DNA of 24,742 nt from Candidatus Poseidoniales archaeon (GCA_003602535.1 QQSA01000125.1:2593-27334); one strand, 5' to 3'; numbered from the stretch's first letter, positions 1 through 7,764 are shown. The notes: generated by a model from the letters alone, not told the origin. Program-made: numbers and translations.

Positions 1-10
1 CCCAGCGCGT

Positions 11-30
11 AACCAACATGAATGTTGGTT
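11..30 (-). terminator. Perfect inverted repeat after the large secreted-protein gene
   Basis: The bases read AACCAACAT, then GA, then ATGTTGGTT, a perfect 9-bp inverted repeat with a 2-base centre. It lies 14 bases beyond the stop codon of the large minus-strand gene, where a transcript-end hairpin would be expected. No long T tract follows on the minus strand, so intrinsic termination is not certain. A protein-binding palindrome is the alternative. Confidence 0.5.
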
Positions 31-43
31 TAGTAGCAAGAGA

Positions 44-3000
44 CTAATCTTGCCATTTTGTCCAAGTTTCATCTTCGTTTTGGTACCAATTATCGCCATT
101 ATTTGCCTTGAACCAATTTGTACCATGTTCATCAGGTTCGAGGTAATCTCCCGCTGGCAAATCTTCCCAAGAACCAATTGTATTTGGATCATCAGAAACT
201 TCACCATATTCGGTAACATCTTCAGAAAGTGGTAATGCACTAGCATTAGGAGGGGCCGGAGGAGGTAAGTCTGTCAATTCCTTTGGCCCAGAACCGAGTA
301 CCTGACTTGATAATTCATTTTCCGTTTCAGAATTTTGATTCAGTATAAATGCAGTGATTCCTGCAAGTACTATTACTATTACTCCAGTTATTATTCCAAC
401 AATTGTAAACGTACTCATTCCTTCATCATCAGCTGAAGAAGCATCATTGGTGGTTGATTTTCCACCATCACTAGGTTCTTTCAGTAAACATCCAGGATAG
501 TAGACCTCATCATCGAATTTACCATCTGGCGCTTCATCAGGACACATGTCGGCATTGGTGGCATTTTCTACGAATTGTCCTGGCCAACCATCTTCACGGG
601 TTTCATTCCACTCAGGATTGCCCCAATTGTCACCAAAGGTGTCTCCATCAGAATCATACCATTGGGTAGGGTTTGTAGGGAAAGCATCAGGACCAACTCC
701 TAATGAATTCCATATTCCTATTTGCCAGAATGCATCCTCATTGGAATAACCATCGCCGTCTGAATCTGGACAACCGTAGCGATCTATCGTTGAAGTACCT
801 TTCTTTTCGGGACAAAGGTCAACTACATTGGTAGGGTCATCGAAGTTTTCGCCATAGCCATCTTCATCGGAATCTATCCATTGATATGGGTTATCGATGA
901 ATGCATCTGCGCCTTGATTTACAGTCCAAGAAATCTCAGGATCTGAATATCCGTCACCATCAGTATCTATACATCCAAGTCTGTCTTTTGTTGAGTTACC
1001 GTAGAAGAATGGACACTCATCAGGATTATTTCCTTCAGGATTATCGCCATAGCCATCTCCATCTCCATCATTCCACTGAGTAGGATCTTGGAAGAATTGA
1101 TCTACAGAATCAGCCCAGTTGTCACCATCGAAATCTGGGCAACCCTTCATTCCACCAAACATTGCTGTTCCTTCTTGAAGGGGACAGAAGTCTACTAAGT
1201 CGGAGAAACCATCATTGTCATCATCGTTGTCTTCTCGATCATCGATGCAACCATCTCCGTCATTGTCGTTTGATGCATTCTTTCTCCAGTTTGCAATGCC
1301 ATTCTTACACAAATCAACTTCATTGATAACACTGTCATTGTCATTATCATTATCTTCGTTGTCATTTCGACAACCATCTCCATCTCGATCATTCGATTGA
1401 TCAGAATTCCAACCTACTTCTCCTCTCGGGCAATTATCAAAACCATCGATGACTCCATCGTTGTCATCATCAGAATCCTCATTGGAACCTTCGTCTTCAC
1501 ATCCATCACCATCTTTGTCGGTTTGAACTGCTGAGGTCCAATTTAATGCTCCTTGATAACAATCGTCTACAAGATCATCTATACCATCACCATCATCATC
1601 TGCATCGCATTCATTGCCAATGTCGTCCCCATCATAATCGTCTTGGTTGATATTTGAAACATATTGACAATTGTCGTCTAAGTCTAGAATGCTATCTCCG
1701 TCATCATCCGTGTCCTCATCTGAATCTCGACATCCATCTCCATCCATATCGCTTGAAGAATCAATCACCCAATCGAGTACACCAGATGGGCAGTTGTCAT
1801 CCACATCTAGAATTCCATCGTTGTCGTCATCAGAATCTTCCTCAAGATCATTACAACCATCAGCATCATGATCTAATGAGGTGTTGGATTGATTCCAGTT
1901 TAGGAAACCATATCTGCAATCATCTAATACATCGTGTAGACCATCATTGTCGTCGTCAGTATCACATTCGTCGCCTTTGAAGTCACCATCGAAATTACTC
2001 TGATTAGAGTTCGGAGTATTCAGACAATTGTCTACGTAATCAGTGATACCATCATCATCCTTGTCATGTTGGAATTTCCATACGAAAATATCCTGATCGG
2101 TAGCAGTTCTTGGCATATCGCCAAACCAAACCGTGCCACTGAAATCTCCTCCTGCAATCAATGTACCATCATTTAGAGCCAATAATGCGCCAACTGTATC
2201 GTTATCTGCACCACCGATACTCATAGCCCATTGGAAATCTGAATCATTATCGATTTGAGCAATAAATCCGTCATAATGATTAGTGCTAGTATTCTTCTGA
2301 AGAGTTGTAGAATCAAACTTCATTTCGGCAAAGTGATTGCCGCCAAATTGCACCTGCCCTTTTGGATTGACTGAGAGTGATTGTAGGCGGTCGTCATCAG
2401 AGCCTCCTGCATTAAAATCCCATAACTGAGTACCATTAATATCATATCTTATCAACAAAACATCCCAGCTACCCTGCCCAGTTACAGCAGAGCCCCCCTG
2501 TCTTTTGAAGGATTGAAGGAAATTACCTCCTACGACTACACCGCCGTCAGGATGTATCACGACATTATTGAAATAAACACCACAACTTCCTCCAAAGCAA
2601 GGTAAACCTCCTGTGTTTTGACCCCAGACAAATGTTCCATCATCAGTATACTTCACTACGAAACCTGCATATGATGACTCAGGACTTGACGTAAATGTAC
2701 CATTCCACTGTTCAGAACCAGTATTATACCCTACAACGTACGCAGAATTTGTGGACTGTTCCACTACTATCTGGTAAGGTACTGAATCTCCAGTACCGGA
2801 CGAATCTTTAGCCCAATCCCATTGAGAAGATGACATATTGTAATACGCAATGAAGAATCTGTAATCTCCATCTTGATCACTAGCAGTTAGTAATGATGCA
2901 TCGAATTCTGTAAAATTCTGATAGAAACCTGTTACGTATAGATTATCATAATTATCTGCCGCAATATCCCATCCAACATCCACATCAAATCCACCAAACT

Positions 3001-3577
3001 TCATTGCCCAGTCGAATTGACCTGAACTATTTACTCTAGCAATCCATCCATCGAAACCTGTGGTTGAGATTGTAATATTTTCACCAAAATTAACAGAGCC
3101 TTGGAAATATCCTGTCCCGTAAACATTGTCATTCGAATCGATAGTAACTCCTCTGCATTCGTCATAGTAAAGCGCTGTACCAGCAGAGACAGCCCATTCC
3201 CAAACACCAGTTGTTGATAATTTTGCAATTAATATGTCACCTTCACCCTCAGTATAAACTGTAATCGCACCAAATTGAGATGCTTGGTAGATTGTTCCAC
3301 AAACAATGACATTACCTTGGGAGTCCAAAACCATCTCATAGATCTCATCATTGTTCATCGAACCACCTGTGGTCGACCAACTTGAATTGGTTGAACGACC
3401 CATTCCTATCGAATTAAGTGCCTCAACCTGAGGTAAAGTCAATTCCGAATCTGGAATTATTTTTTCATTCATTACAATCTCTGATTCGCCGAAATCAACA
3501 TGACTCACCTGTGAGAAAACAGGAATAAGTGAAAGTAACAAGCAGGCGAGAATCCCAAGTGTGACAGTTCGGCGCAT
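44..3577 (-). CDS. Large secreted, membrane-anchored protein with beta-propeller and thrombospondin-3-like calcium repeats
   Basis: A 1177-residue surface protein, probably adhesive or structural; its ligand is unknown. Residues 1-22 form a signal peptide (RR, then a hydrophobic stretch ending near VFSQ). Residues about 70-505 hold seven repeats of the SBBP/propeller kind, each with a 'D..GN.YV.G.F..S..FG' strand pattern and a 'G..W.W' strand, suggesting a seven-bladed propeller. Residues about 505-1035 are Asp-rich thrombospondin type 3-like repeats (DxDxDG, paired Cys) that should bind calcium; the last three follow a longer unit with an 'NPxQWxDSDGDGYG' core. A single membrane helix at about 1057-1081 is followed by a tail of about 95 residues ending in a Trp/Tyr-rich motif. 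The predicted topology is type I, with the bulk outside. Start: the ATG directly before the signal peptide. The architecture resembles giant surface proteins common in Marine Group II (from memory). Function beyond calcium binding and surface location is inference. Confidence 0.85.
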   Translation of the reverse strand: MRRTVTLGILACLLLSLIPVFSQVSHVDFGESEIVMNEKIIPDSELTLPQVEALNSIGMGRSTNSSWSTTGGSMNNDEIYEMVLDSQGNVIVCGTIYQASQFGAITVYTEGEGDILIAKLSTTGVWEWAVSAGTALYYDECRGVTIDSNDNVYGTGYFQGSVNFGENITISTTGFDGWIARVNSSGQFDWAMKFGGFDVDVGWDIAADNYDNLYVTGFYQNFTEFDASLLTASDQDGDYRFFIAYYNMSSSQWDWAKDSSGTGDSVPYQIVVEQSTNSAYVVGYNTGSEQWNGTFTSSPESSYAGFVVKYTDDGTFVWGQNTGGLPCFGGSCGVYFNNVVIHPDGGVVVGGNFLQSFKRQGGSAVTGQGSWDVLLIRYDINGTQLWDFNAGGSDDDRLQSLSVNPKGQVQFGGNHFAEMKFDSTTLQKNTSTNHYDGFIAQIDNDSDFQWAMSIGGADNDTVGALLALNDGTLIAGGDFSGTVWFGDMPRTATDQDIFVWKFQHDKDDDGITDYVDNCLNTPNSNQSNFDGDFKGDECDTDDDNDGLHDVLDDCRYGFLNWNQSNTSLDHDADGCNDLEEDSDDDNDGILDVDDNCPSGVLDWVIDSSSDMDGDGCRDSDEDTDDDGDSILDLDDNCQYVSNINQDDYDGDDIGNECDADDDGDGIDDLVDDCYQGALNWTSAVQTDKDGDGCEDEGSNEDSDDDNDGVIDGFDNCPRGEVGWNSDQSNDRDGDGCRNDNEDNDNDNDSVINEVDLCKNGIANWRKNASNDNDGDGCIDDREDNDDDNDGFSDLVDFCPLQEGTAMFGGMKGCPDFDGDNWADSVDQFFQDPTQWNDGDGDGYGDNPEGNNPDECPFFYGNSTKDRLGCIDTDGDGYSDPEISWTVNQGADAFIDNPYQWIDSDEDGYGENFDDPTNVVDLCPEKKGTSTIDRYGCPDSDGDGYSNEDAFWQIGIWNSLGVGPDAFPTNPTQWYDSDGDTFGDNWGNPEWNETREDGWPGQFVENATNADMCPDEAPDGKFDDEVYYPGCLLKEPSDGGKSTTNDASSADDEGMSTFTIVGIITGVIVIVLAGITAFILNQNSETENELSSQVLGSGPKELTDLPPPAPPNASALPLSEDVTEYGEVSDDPNTIGSWEDLPAGDYLEPDEHGTNWFKANNGDNWYQNEDETWTKWQD
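475..2065 (-). repeat. Array of Asp-rich thrombospondin type 3-like repeats within the surface protein
   Basis: This coding repeat array spans about 530 residues. Its proximal part alternates 'DxDDDNDGxxDxxDxC' blocks with short Trp/Asn-containing spacers. The distal part contains three longer units, each with an 'F..NP.QW.DSDGDGYG' core and a 'GC.D.DGDGYS' block. At DNA level it appears on the plus strand as repeated cat/atc/tca-rich sequence, which also produces several spurious open frames opposite the real gene. Boundaries are approximate. Confidence 0.75.
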
Positions 3578-3609
3578 ATTGTTGCGTATGACATCACCCT
3601 CATCAAATC

Positions 3610-3628
3610 AACGCCCCTATGGGGCGTT
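3610..3628 (-). terminator. Perfect hairpin immediately after gcvT
   Basis: AACGCCCC, then TAT, then GGGGCGTT: a perfect 8-bp GC-rich stem with a 3-base loop. It starts 1 base after the gcvT stop on the minus strand and lies 32 bases before the start codon of the next minus-strand gene. It could end gcvT transcripts, or be a binding site or RNA element in the leader of the surface-protein gene. No T tract follows directly, so I call terminator only tentatively. Confidence 0.45.
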
Positions 3629-3629
3629 A

Positions 3630-4739
3630 TCAAACAAAGGGTGGACGAGTGACTATTGCTCGAACCTTTTTCCGAGGTGAGGCGACTATCATAACCTCAT
3701 CACCAGGCTGCACACCAGAAATGTATCCCATACCTATTCCGGTACGATCTAATGAGGGAGCAGGAGCTCCACTGGTCAATGTTCCTAAATAATTGCCATC
3801 AAGGTCTTCAACATCTTTGCCACCACGCGGAAGTGGTCCTCTTTCTAATTGCTTAACACCCCAAAGTCTTGCATCTTTTTCATCATGAGATACTACTCTA
3901 TCGCGACCTACAAAATCATGATCTACATCTAAGCCGAATGGCACATTTGTCTCCCAAGAATCTCGATGAAGGAATTTATTTTCATCAAGTTTTGGTGAAG
4001 CAAAATCAACTCCAGATAACAAGAATCCTTTCTCAAGACGCAATGTGTCTCTGGCACCCAAACCAATAGGTATTGCCCCGGCTCCAATCAATCCACGCCA
4101 AAGTGTTGCTGCGTCACTATTTGGAACGAAAATCTCGTATCCAGATTCGCCAGTGTATCCAGTGCCCTGAATCCATCCACTGATTCCTAGTTGATTTTCA
4201 TTAATTCTTGCCCATTTAAATCTGCCAACATGATTTGAACTACCCAAAACAGATTCACAGATTTGTTTAGAATTTGGACCCTGAAGCGCAAGAATGCTGG
4301 TTTCAGGTGAAAGGTCTTCCAAAATAATTGAGCCATCATCAGGGATTAATGAATTGAACCAATCCCACATTACAGGAATCATACTAGCATTTGGTACTCC
4401 AATTATTTCATCTTCAGATACTACTGCAAATATCATGTCATCGATCATGAATCCATCATGGTCAAGGAAATGCGTGTAAGCACATCGACCTGGTGAAATC
4501 GAAGTACACTTTTGAGTTGAAATTGACTCTAACCATTCTCTGACACCATTGCCTGAAAAGCGGAAGGATCCCATGTGAGAAACATCAAACAGTCCTGCAT
4601 TTGATCGGCAAGCGAGATGTTCTTCGGAGATATTGGAGTACCATATTGGCAACTCAAAGCCATGAAAATCAACAATGTTTGCATCTAAAGAAACATGTTC
4701 CTCATAGAGAGCTGTACGGACTGGCTCACCTTCACTCAT
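3630..4739 (-). CDS. gcvT: Aminomethyltransferase, glycine cleavage system T protein
   Basis: This enzyme takes the aminomethyl group carried on lipoylated GcvH and transfers the one-carbon unit to a tetrahydrofolate-type carrier, releasing ammonia. It is 369 residues, the usual length. Family blocks are clear: 'LYEEHV' near residue 11, 'LFDVSHMG' at 50-57, 'GFMIDDMI' with the catalytic-type Asp near 100-101, 'GYTGESGYEIFVP' in the middle and 'GLGARDTLRLEKG' after it. No gcvH, gcvP or lipoate gene lies beside it, so its partners must be elsewhere. The GcvT fold is also used by DMSP demethylase and sarcosine-type enzymes, but the 'FDVSHMG' and 'ARDTLRLE' blocks favour true GcvT. A TATA-like box 24 bases upstream of the ATG and the lack of a ribosome-binding site suggest a leaderless message. 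Confidence 0.9.
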   Translation of the reverse strand: MSEGEPVRTALYEEHVSLDANIVDFHGFELPIWYSNISEEHLACRSNAGLFDVSHMGSFRFSGNGVREWLESISTQKCTSISPGRCAYTHFLDHDGFMIDDMIFAVVSEDEIIGVPNASMIPVMWDWFNSLIPDDGSIILEDLSPETSILALQGPNSKQICESVLGSSNHVGRFKWARINENQLGISGWIQGTGYTGESGYEIFVPNSDAATLWRGLIGAGAIPIGLGARDTLRLEKGFLLSGVDFASPKLDENKFLHRDSWETNVPFGLDVDHDFVGRDRVVSHDEKDARLWGVKQLERGPLPRGGKDVEDLDGNYLGTLTSGAPAPSLDRTGIGMGYISGVQPGDEVMIVASPRKKVRAIVTRPPFV

Positions 4740-4762
4740 GGTGCTGTGGTGGCATAGTCAGC

Positions 4763-4768
4763 ATTAAA
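4763..4768 (-). promoter_or_regulatory. TATA-like box for gcvT
   Basis: Minus-strand TTTAAT lies 24 bases before the gcvT ATG. Archaeal TATA boxes centre about 25-28 bases before the transcription start, so the message would begin at or next to the ATG. No Shine-Dalgarno-like sequence precedes this ATG, which fits. Confidence 0.4.
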
Positions 4769-4792
4769 TCATCACTGATAGAATTTCATTAC

Positions 4793-5044
4793 CTATTTTC
4801 GCGAATTTCTCAAAATCGACCAATTTTTTCTTGCTAATCCCTCAATCGCAACTCCAGTTAGTCCACCCCAAATCCAAGGATAATCTATTTGCAAGAAAAA
4901 CAGAATAGCCATAATTATCGAAGCTACAATCCAATGATGTAACCAGAACGTATCATTGCGAACATGGAATTTTATATTTTCAGTAAACCATCTCGTAATC
5001 GCAAAACAGCAAATCAGAGCTAGCGAATATTGAGCGAATTCCAT
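4793..5044 (-). CDS. Small two-helix membrane protein of unknown function
   Basis: An 83-residue protein I do not recognise. It has two hydrophobic segments, about residues 5-18 (weak, interrupted by Arg) and 36-66 (strong, probably one or two passes), and a basic C terminus ending in RNSRK that should face the cytoplasm. It sits between the AlkA-type glycosylase and gcvT on the same strand, with short gaps of 33 and 53 bases. A clean TTATAA box 22 bases upstream of the ATG supports it being expressed from its own leaderless promoter. The neighbours do not predict a function. Confidence that it is coding rests on the promoter, the strong amphipathic and hydrophobic pattern and the lack of a competing frame. 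Confidence 0.6.
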   Translation of the reverse strand: MEFAQYSLALICCFAITRWFTENIKFHVRNDTFWLHHWIVASIIMAILFFLQIDYPWIWGGLTGVAIEGLARKNWSILRNSRK

Positions 5045-5066
5045 GAATCAAGGTAAGGTTACACGA

Positions 5067-5072
5067 TTATAA
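5067..5072 (-). promoter_or_regulatory. TATA box for the 83-residue membrane protein
   Basis: TTATAA (same on both strands) lies with its near edge 22 bases before the ATG at 5044, squeezed into the 33-base gap after the glycosylase gene. The spacing matches the other TATA-like boxes in this window and points to a leaderless transcript. Confidence 0.45.
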
Positions 5073-5077
5073 CCCTT

Positions 5078-5704
5078 TCAATATTCTACAGGTATAGGAT
5101 CTAACATACGCCACAAATACCAACTTGCAGCAGTACGGTATGGCGCCCATCTTTCTGAAACCTTGAGAACATCATTCTTAGTAACAGCATCAGGGACTAG
5201 CAATTGCACTGCTTTGATTAGACCTAGATCTCCGATGCTGAAGATGTCTGGTCGCAACAATGCGAAAATCATAATCATTTCAGATGTCCAAGGTCCAATT
5301 CCACGAAATTGAGTAAGATGTTTATTGATCTCAGCATCTGTCAATTTATCCCAATCAGGCGACAAAAAGTGGCTCGAATCATTCGCAATACCGTGAATAT
5401 ATTCGGATTTAGGTTTAGTTAACCCACATGTAGCCAATTCCGCAGGGCTGAATTTACTAATATTTTCAGGACTTATTCCTCCAACAAATTTCTCTAATCT
5501 ATTCCAAATCGAGTCTGCTGCAATAACTGAGATTTGCTGTCCGACTACAGAGCGTACGAATGTGGAGAATATATCGCCCTTACCAGATAGATACTCTTGA
5601 TTGTATTTACTCACTACTGGCCCGATGATTTCGTCCGATTCTAGGAAAACGATAGCATCATCCCACCAAACAGGTTTTCCCATCATGCTGGTGGATTTTG
5701 ACAT
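5078..5704 (-). CDS. alkA: DNA-3-methyladenine glycosylase, AlkA-type HhH-GPD family
   Basis: A base-excision repair glycosylase that removes alkylated purines such as 3-methyladenine and leaves an abasic site. It has 208 residues, the short form without the N-terminal domain of E. coli AlkA. Visible signatures: 'FVRSVVGQQIS' at 49-59 (the usual FxxLxxxIxxQQxS block), a helix-hairpin-helix 'LTQFRGIGPWTSEMIMIF' at 130-147, and the catalytic Asp159 in 'FSIGDLGL'. A C-terminal 'WAPYRTAASWYLWR' at 186-199 matches the AlkA W-P-R-A-LW pattern. No 4Fe-4S cysteine cluster is present, separating it from endonuclease III/MutY. It lies 23 bases downstream of the decarboxylase gene on the same strand. 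A second glycosylase (Mug-type) sits on the other side of that gene. Confidence 0.9.
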   Translation of the reverse strand: MSKSTSMMGKPVWWDDAIVFLESDEIIGPVVSKYNQEYLSGKGDIFSTFVRSVVGQQISVIAADSIWNRLEKFVGGISPENISKFSPAELATCGLTKPKSEYIHGIANDSSHFLSPDWDKLTDAEINKHLTQFRGIGPWTSEMIMIFALLRPDIFSIGDLGLIKAVQLLVPDAVTKNDVLKVSERWAPYRTAASWYLWRMLDPIPVEY

Positions 5705-5727
5705 CCATATTTTACTACTTGCTTATG

Positions 5728-7131
5728 TCAATAATTTGAAGGAATGCCTCGAATTATTTCATCGCCAATTGTGACAACTTCCAAAACAAATTGTTCTAAC
5801 GATTCTCGAGTAACTTCGGGATTAGCGATTACTGGTCTCAAGATTATGTCATCATTTATCTTTGATTTAGAAACCATATAATTTCCAGATTTGACTAAAC
5901 GCTCTCTAATTTGGTTATTGATATCATTATGATCAATACCTTCAATCGTATACCGGAAACATACATTCGACCAAACTCTAGAAGACATCATCTCTAACTT
6001 ACTGTTTGAATCAACTAACGATTGAAGAAAATCTGCTAACTCAACATATGACTCAATCAACTTAGCCCATCCAGCATCTCCTTTTTCTCTCCACGAAAGA
6101 AATAGCTTCAATGCGTCGTTGCGACGACCGCATTGCAAACTCATCCTTCCCAAATCAACGTCTTCTGATTCTCCATGAAACAAATAATGTGCAACATCTC
6201 CATGAGAGCAGATAGTGCGAAGTATTTCTGGCCGCTTAATCAAAAATGCAGAGCAGATCAATGGAACGCCCATCATCTTGTGTGCGTCCCAGCAAACTGA
6301 ATCTGCTAACTCAACACCGTCCATCAAACTACGATATTTACTGCTGAACAGACATGAACCACCCCAAGCAGCATCGACATGGAACCAAATATTATTGTCA
6401 GAGCAAATATCTGCTATTTCCTTGATAGGATCGAATGAACCTCTGACAGTAGTACCAGCTGTTGCGACAACACAGAAAGGAAGCTGCCCATTAATCCGAG
6501 TACGCTCAATCTCCTCGCTCAGTTTATCTGTTCGCATTCGACCATCAACGTCACAAGGAACTTTGATCACATTTTCAAATCCTATGCCCAAAACATTTGC
6601 AGCCATTAGGACAGAATAATGCGATTCTGCAGAAACATAGCAAACCAAATTTGAGCCATCAAAACCTCTTTGCTGACCCAAAGGATCTGCCTGATATCTA
6701 GCACACATCATACCAATCATATTACCATTGGATCCTCCGGTAGTTAGCGTACCATTTCCTTCACCAAATCCAACCATTTCGCACATTCTCTTAATCAGAG
6801 CCTGTTCAATAAGTGTTGCAAATGGAGACAACTCGTATGTGTACATTGAATTGTTTGATAAATTTGCAATGATTTCACCAGCAAATGCTGATAGATTAAC
6901 TCCGCCCCACAATGGATTCATAAATCCTGGATGATTTGTTCTGACACTATAGCGAAGATATTGATCTATGTCTGAAACAACATTTTCAAGTCCTAAACCC
7001 ACTAAAGGTAAATTCAGGTCTGCAGTTTTGCCAAGGCTAGATTGTGGGATGAAATCAACAACCTTCTCAGACCCATCTAAATGAGAACGTATTCTGGAAA
7101 GGACAACTTCCAAGAATTCATCGGTATCCAC
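5728..7131 (-). CDS. Group II PLP-dependent amino-acid decarboxylase (glutamate / cysteine-sulfinate / aspartate decarboxylase-like)
   Basis: It decarboxylates an acidic or aromatic amino acid using PLP, which forms a Schiff base with Lys285 in 'WDAHKMMGVPLICSA'. Other family marks are 'NHPGFMNPLWGG' at 66-77, 'NNSMYTYELSPFATLIE' at 93-109, 'TTGGSNGN' at 130-137, the ring-stacking His171, 'AGTTVRGSFDPI' at 225-236 and Asp253 in 'HVDAAWGG'. The 'HKMMGVPLxCSA' and 'MxTYExxP' blocks are most like animal-type GAD/cysteine-sulfinate decarboxylase. At 467 residues it is longer than the archaeal MfnA type. Possible products are GABA, hypotaurine or beta-alanine; sequence alone cannot choose. Beta-alanine for coenzyme A is an attractive guess because some archaea use a GAD homologue as aspartate decarboxylase. 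The start is GTG, preceded at 5 bases by a GAGGGG ribosome-binding site; no in-frame ATG is nearby. Confidence 0.87.
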   Translation of the reverse strand: MDTDEFLEVVLSRIRSHLDGSEKVVDFIPQSSLGKTADLNLPLVGLGLENVVSDIDQYLRYSVRTNHPGFMNPLWGGVNLSAFAGEIIANLSNNSMYTYELSPFATLIEQALIKRMCEMVGFGEGNGTLTTGGSNGNMIGMMCARYQADPLGQQRGFDGSNLVCYVSAESHYSVLMAANVLGIGFENVIKVPCDVDGRMRTDKLSEEIERTRINGQLPFCVVATAGTTVRGSFDPIKEIADICSDNNIWFHVDAAWGGSCLFSSKYRSLMDGVELADSVCWDAHKMMGVPLICSAFLIKRPEILRTICSHGDVAHYLFHGESEDVDLGRMSLQCGRRNDALKLFLSWREKGDAGWAKLIESYVELADFLQSLVDSNSKLEMMSSRVWSNVCFRYTIEGIDHNDINNQIRERLVKSGNYMVSKSKINDDIILRPVIANPEVTRESLEQFVLEVVTIGDEIIRGIPSNY

Positions 7132-7136
7132 AATAT

Positions 7137-7142
7137 CCCCTC
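7137..7142 (-). promoter_or_regulatory. Ribosome-binding site supporting the GTG start of the decarboxylase
   Basis: Minus-strand GAGGGG ends 5 bases before the GTG at 7131. It decides the start because the closest ATG (in GATGAATTC) is out of frame. Most other first genes in the window lack such a site. Confidence 0.55.
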
Positions 7143-7180
7143 TTGTCGGCTCTCATCGAAGACGGGTTTAGAACCCTGCG

Positions 7181-7741
7181 ATGACTGGAGCAAATATGCC
7201 TCTTGCAGAGAAATTCGGAACTAAACCTCTCAGATTGCTTATTGTGGGGCATAATCCAAGTGAACATTCATGGGAATCAGGTAAATATTTTTCACAGCCA
7301 ACAAACAATTTTTGGAAACTGGTCAAGGAATCCGGTTTGTGCGACATTGAAGAAGGTGTTAATGACGATTATATGGTTGAAAATCTATGCGTCGGATTCA
7401 CTGATGTGATTCGCAAACATAACAGCGATTCAAGAGTGTTTAAACGAGACGATTATAGAGAGAAGCATACCTTTTTTTACAAACGCATAAAAGATAATGC
7501 ACTCCGGGTAGGAGGAGCTCCAGAAAGGATTGCATTCATTGGTAAGAAGCAATATTCTATGCTCTTTAATCCACCACTTGCTAGAGTTGAATTAGGCCTG
7601 CAAAAAGAACATCCAACAGATTTTCCATTTGAATGTGAAATATGGGTCCTGTCAACCCCTTCTGGCCGATCTCCTATGAAATGGGATCAACGAGTCGAAC
7701 CATACAAAGAACTTGCAGATTCTATGCACCTTGCATTTTAA
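7181..7741 (+). CDS. mug: Uracil/thymine mismatch DNA glycosylase, Mug/TDG family (UDG family 2)
   Basis: This enzyme removes uracil, and possibly thymine or other damaged pyrimidines, from mismatches with G during base-excision repair. The 186-residue protein carries the family's first motif as 'IVGHNPSEHSWESGKYF' (21-37), where Asn25 matches the catalytic Asn of GINPG. It is followed by 'PTNNFWKLV' (40-48), the usual PxNxFW block. The second motif is 'STPSGRSP' (158-165), matching NPSGLS. 'VGFTDVIRK' (71-79) fits the family's GxTDLV segment. It is divergent from the decarboxylase gene with a gap of about 50 bases. An ATG five codons downstream (7196) is an alternative start and would still keep every motif. 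The exact substrate is inferred, since family members vary in the mismatches they accept. Confidence 0.87.
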   Translation: MTGANMPLAEKFGTKPLRLLIVGHNPSEHSWESGKYFSQPTNNFWKLVKESGLCDIEEGVNDDYMVENLCVGFTDVIRKHNSDSRVFKRDDYREKHTFFYKRIKDNALRVGGAPERIAFIGKKQYSMLFNPPLARVELGLQKEHPTDFPFECEIWVLSTPSGRSPMKWDQRVEPYKELADSMHLAF

Positions 7742-7764
7742 CTTAGGAATATTGAATAAGTAGA

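Noticed and set aside
1654..1980. Plus-strand open frame of over 100 codons, rich in His and Ser, opposite the surface-protein gene
   Set aside because: It is the reverse of the Asp/Gly repeat codons (GAT/GAC read backwards as ATC/GTC and cat-rich frames). It has no domain, and several similar frames occur along the same repeat array.
475..2065. Short-period cat/atc/tca-rich DNA that looks like a satellite or a CRISPR-like array on the plus strand
   Set aside because: The periodicity is explained by Asp-rich protein repeats. There are no identical direct repeats separated by unique spacers.
5699..5730. TGACAT ... ATGTCA arms around the gap between the decarboxylase and AlkA genes
   Set aside because: Six-base arms with a 20-base AT-rich spacer, partly inside both coding ends; likely chance.
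6215..6619. Plus-strand frame of 134 codons inside the decarboxylase gene
   Set aside because: The minus-strand frame carries every PLP-enzyme motif through this stretch; the plus-strand translation has none.
7164..7176. Inverted repeat GGGTT-TAG-AACCC just before the Mug-type gene
   Set aside because: Arms are only 5 bp and there is no regulator or second copy to support it. It is kept as a note only.
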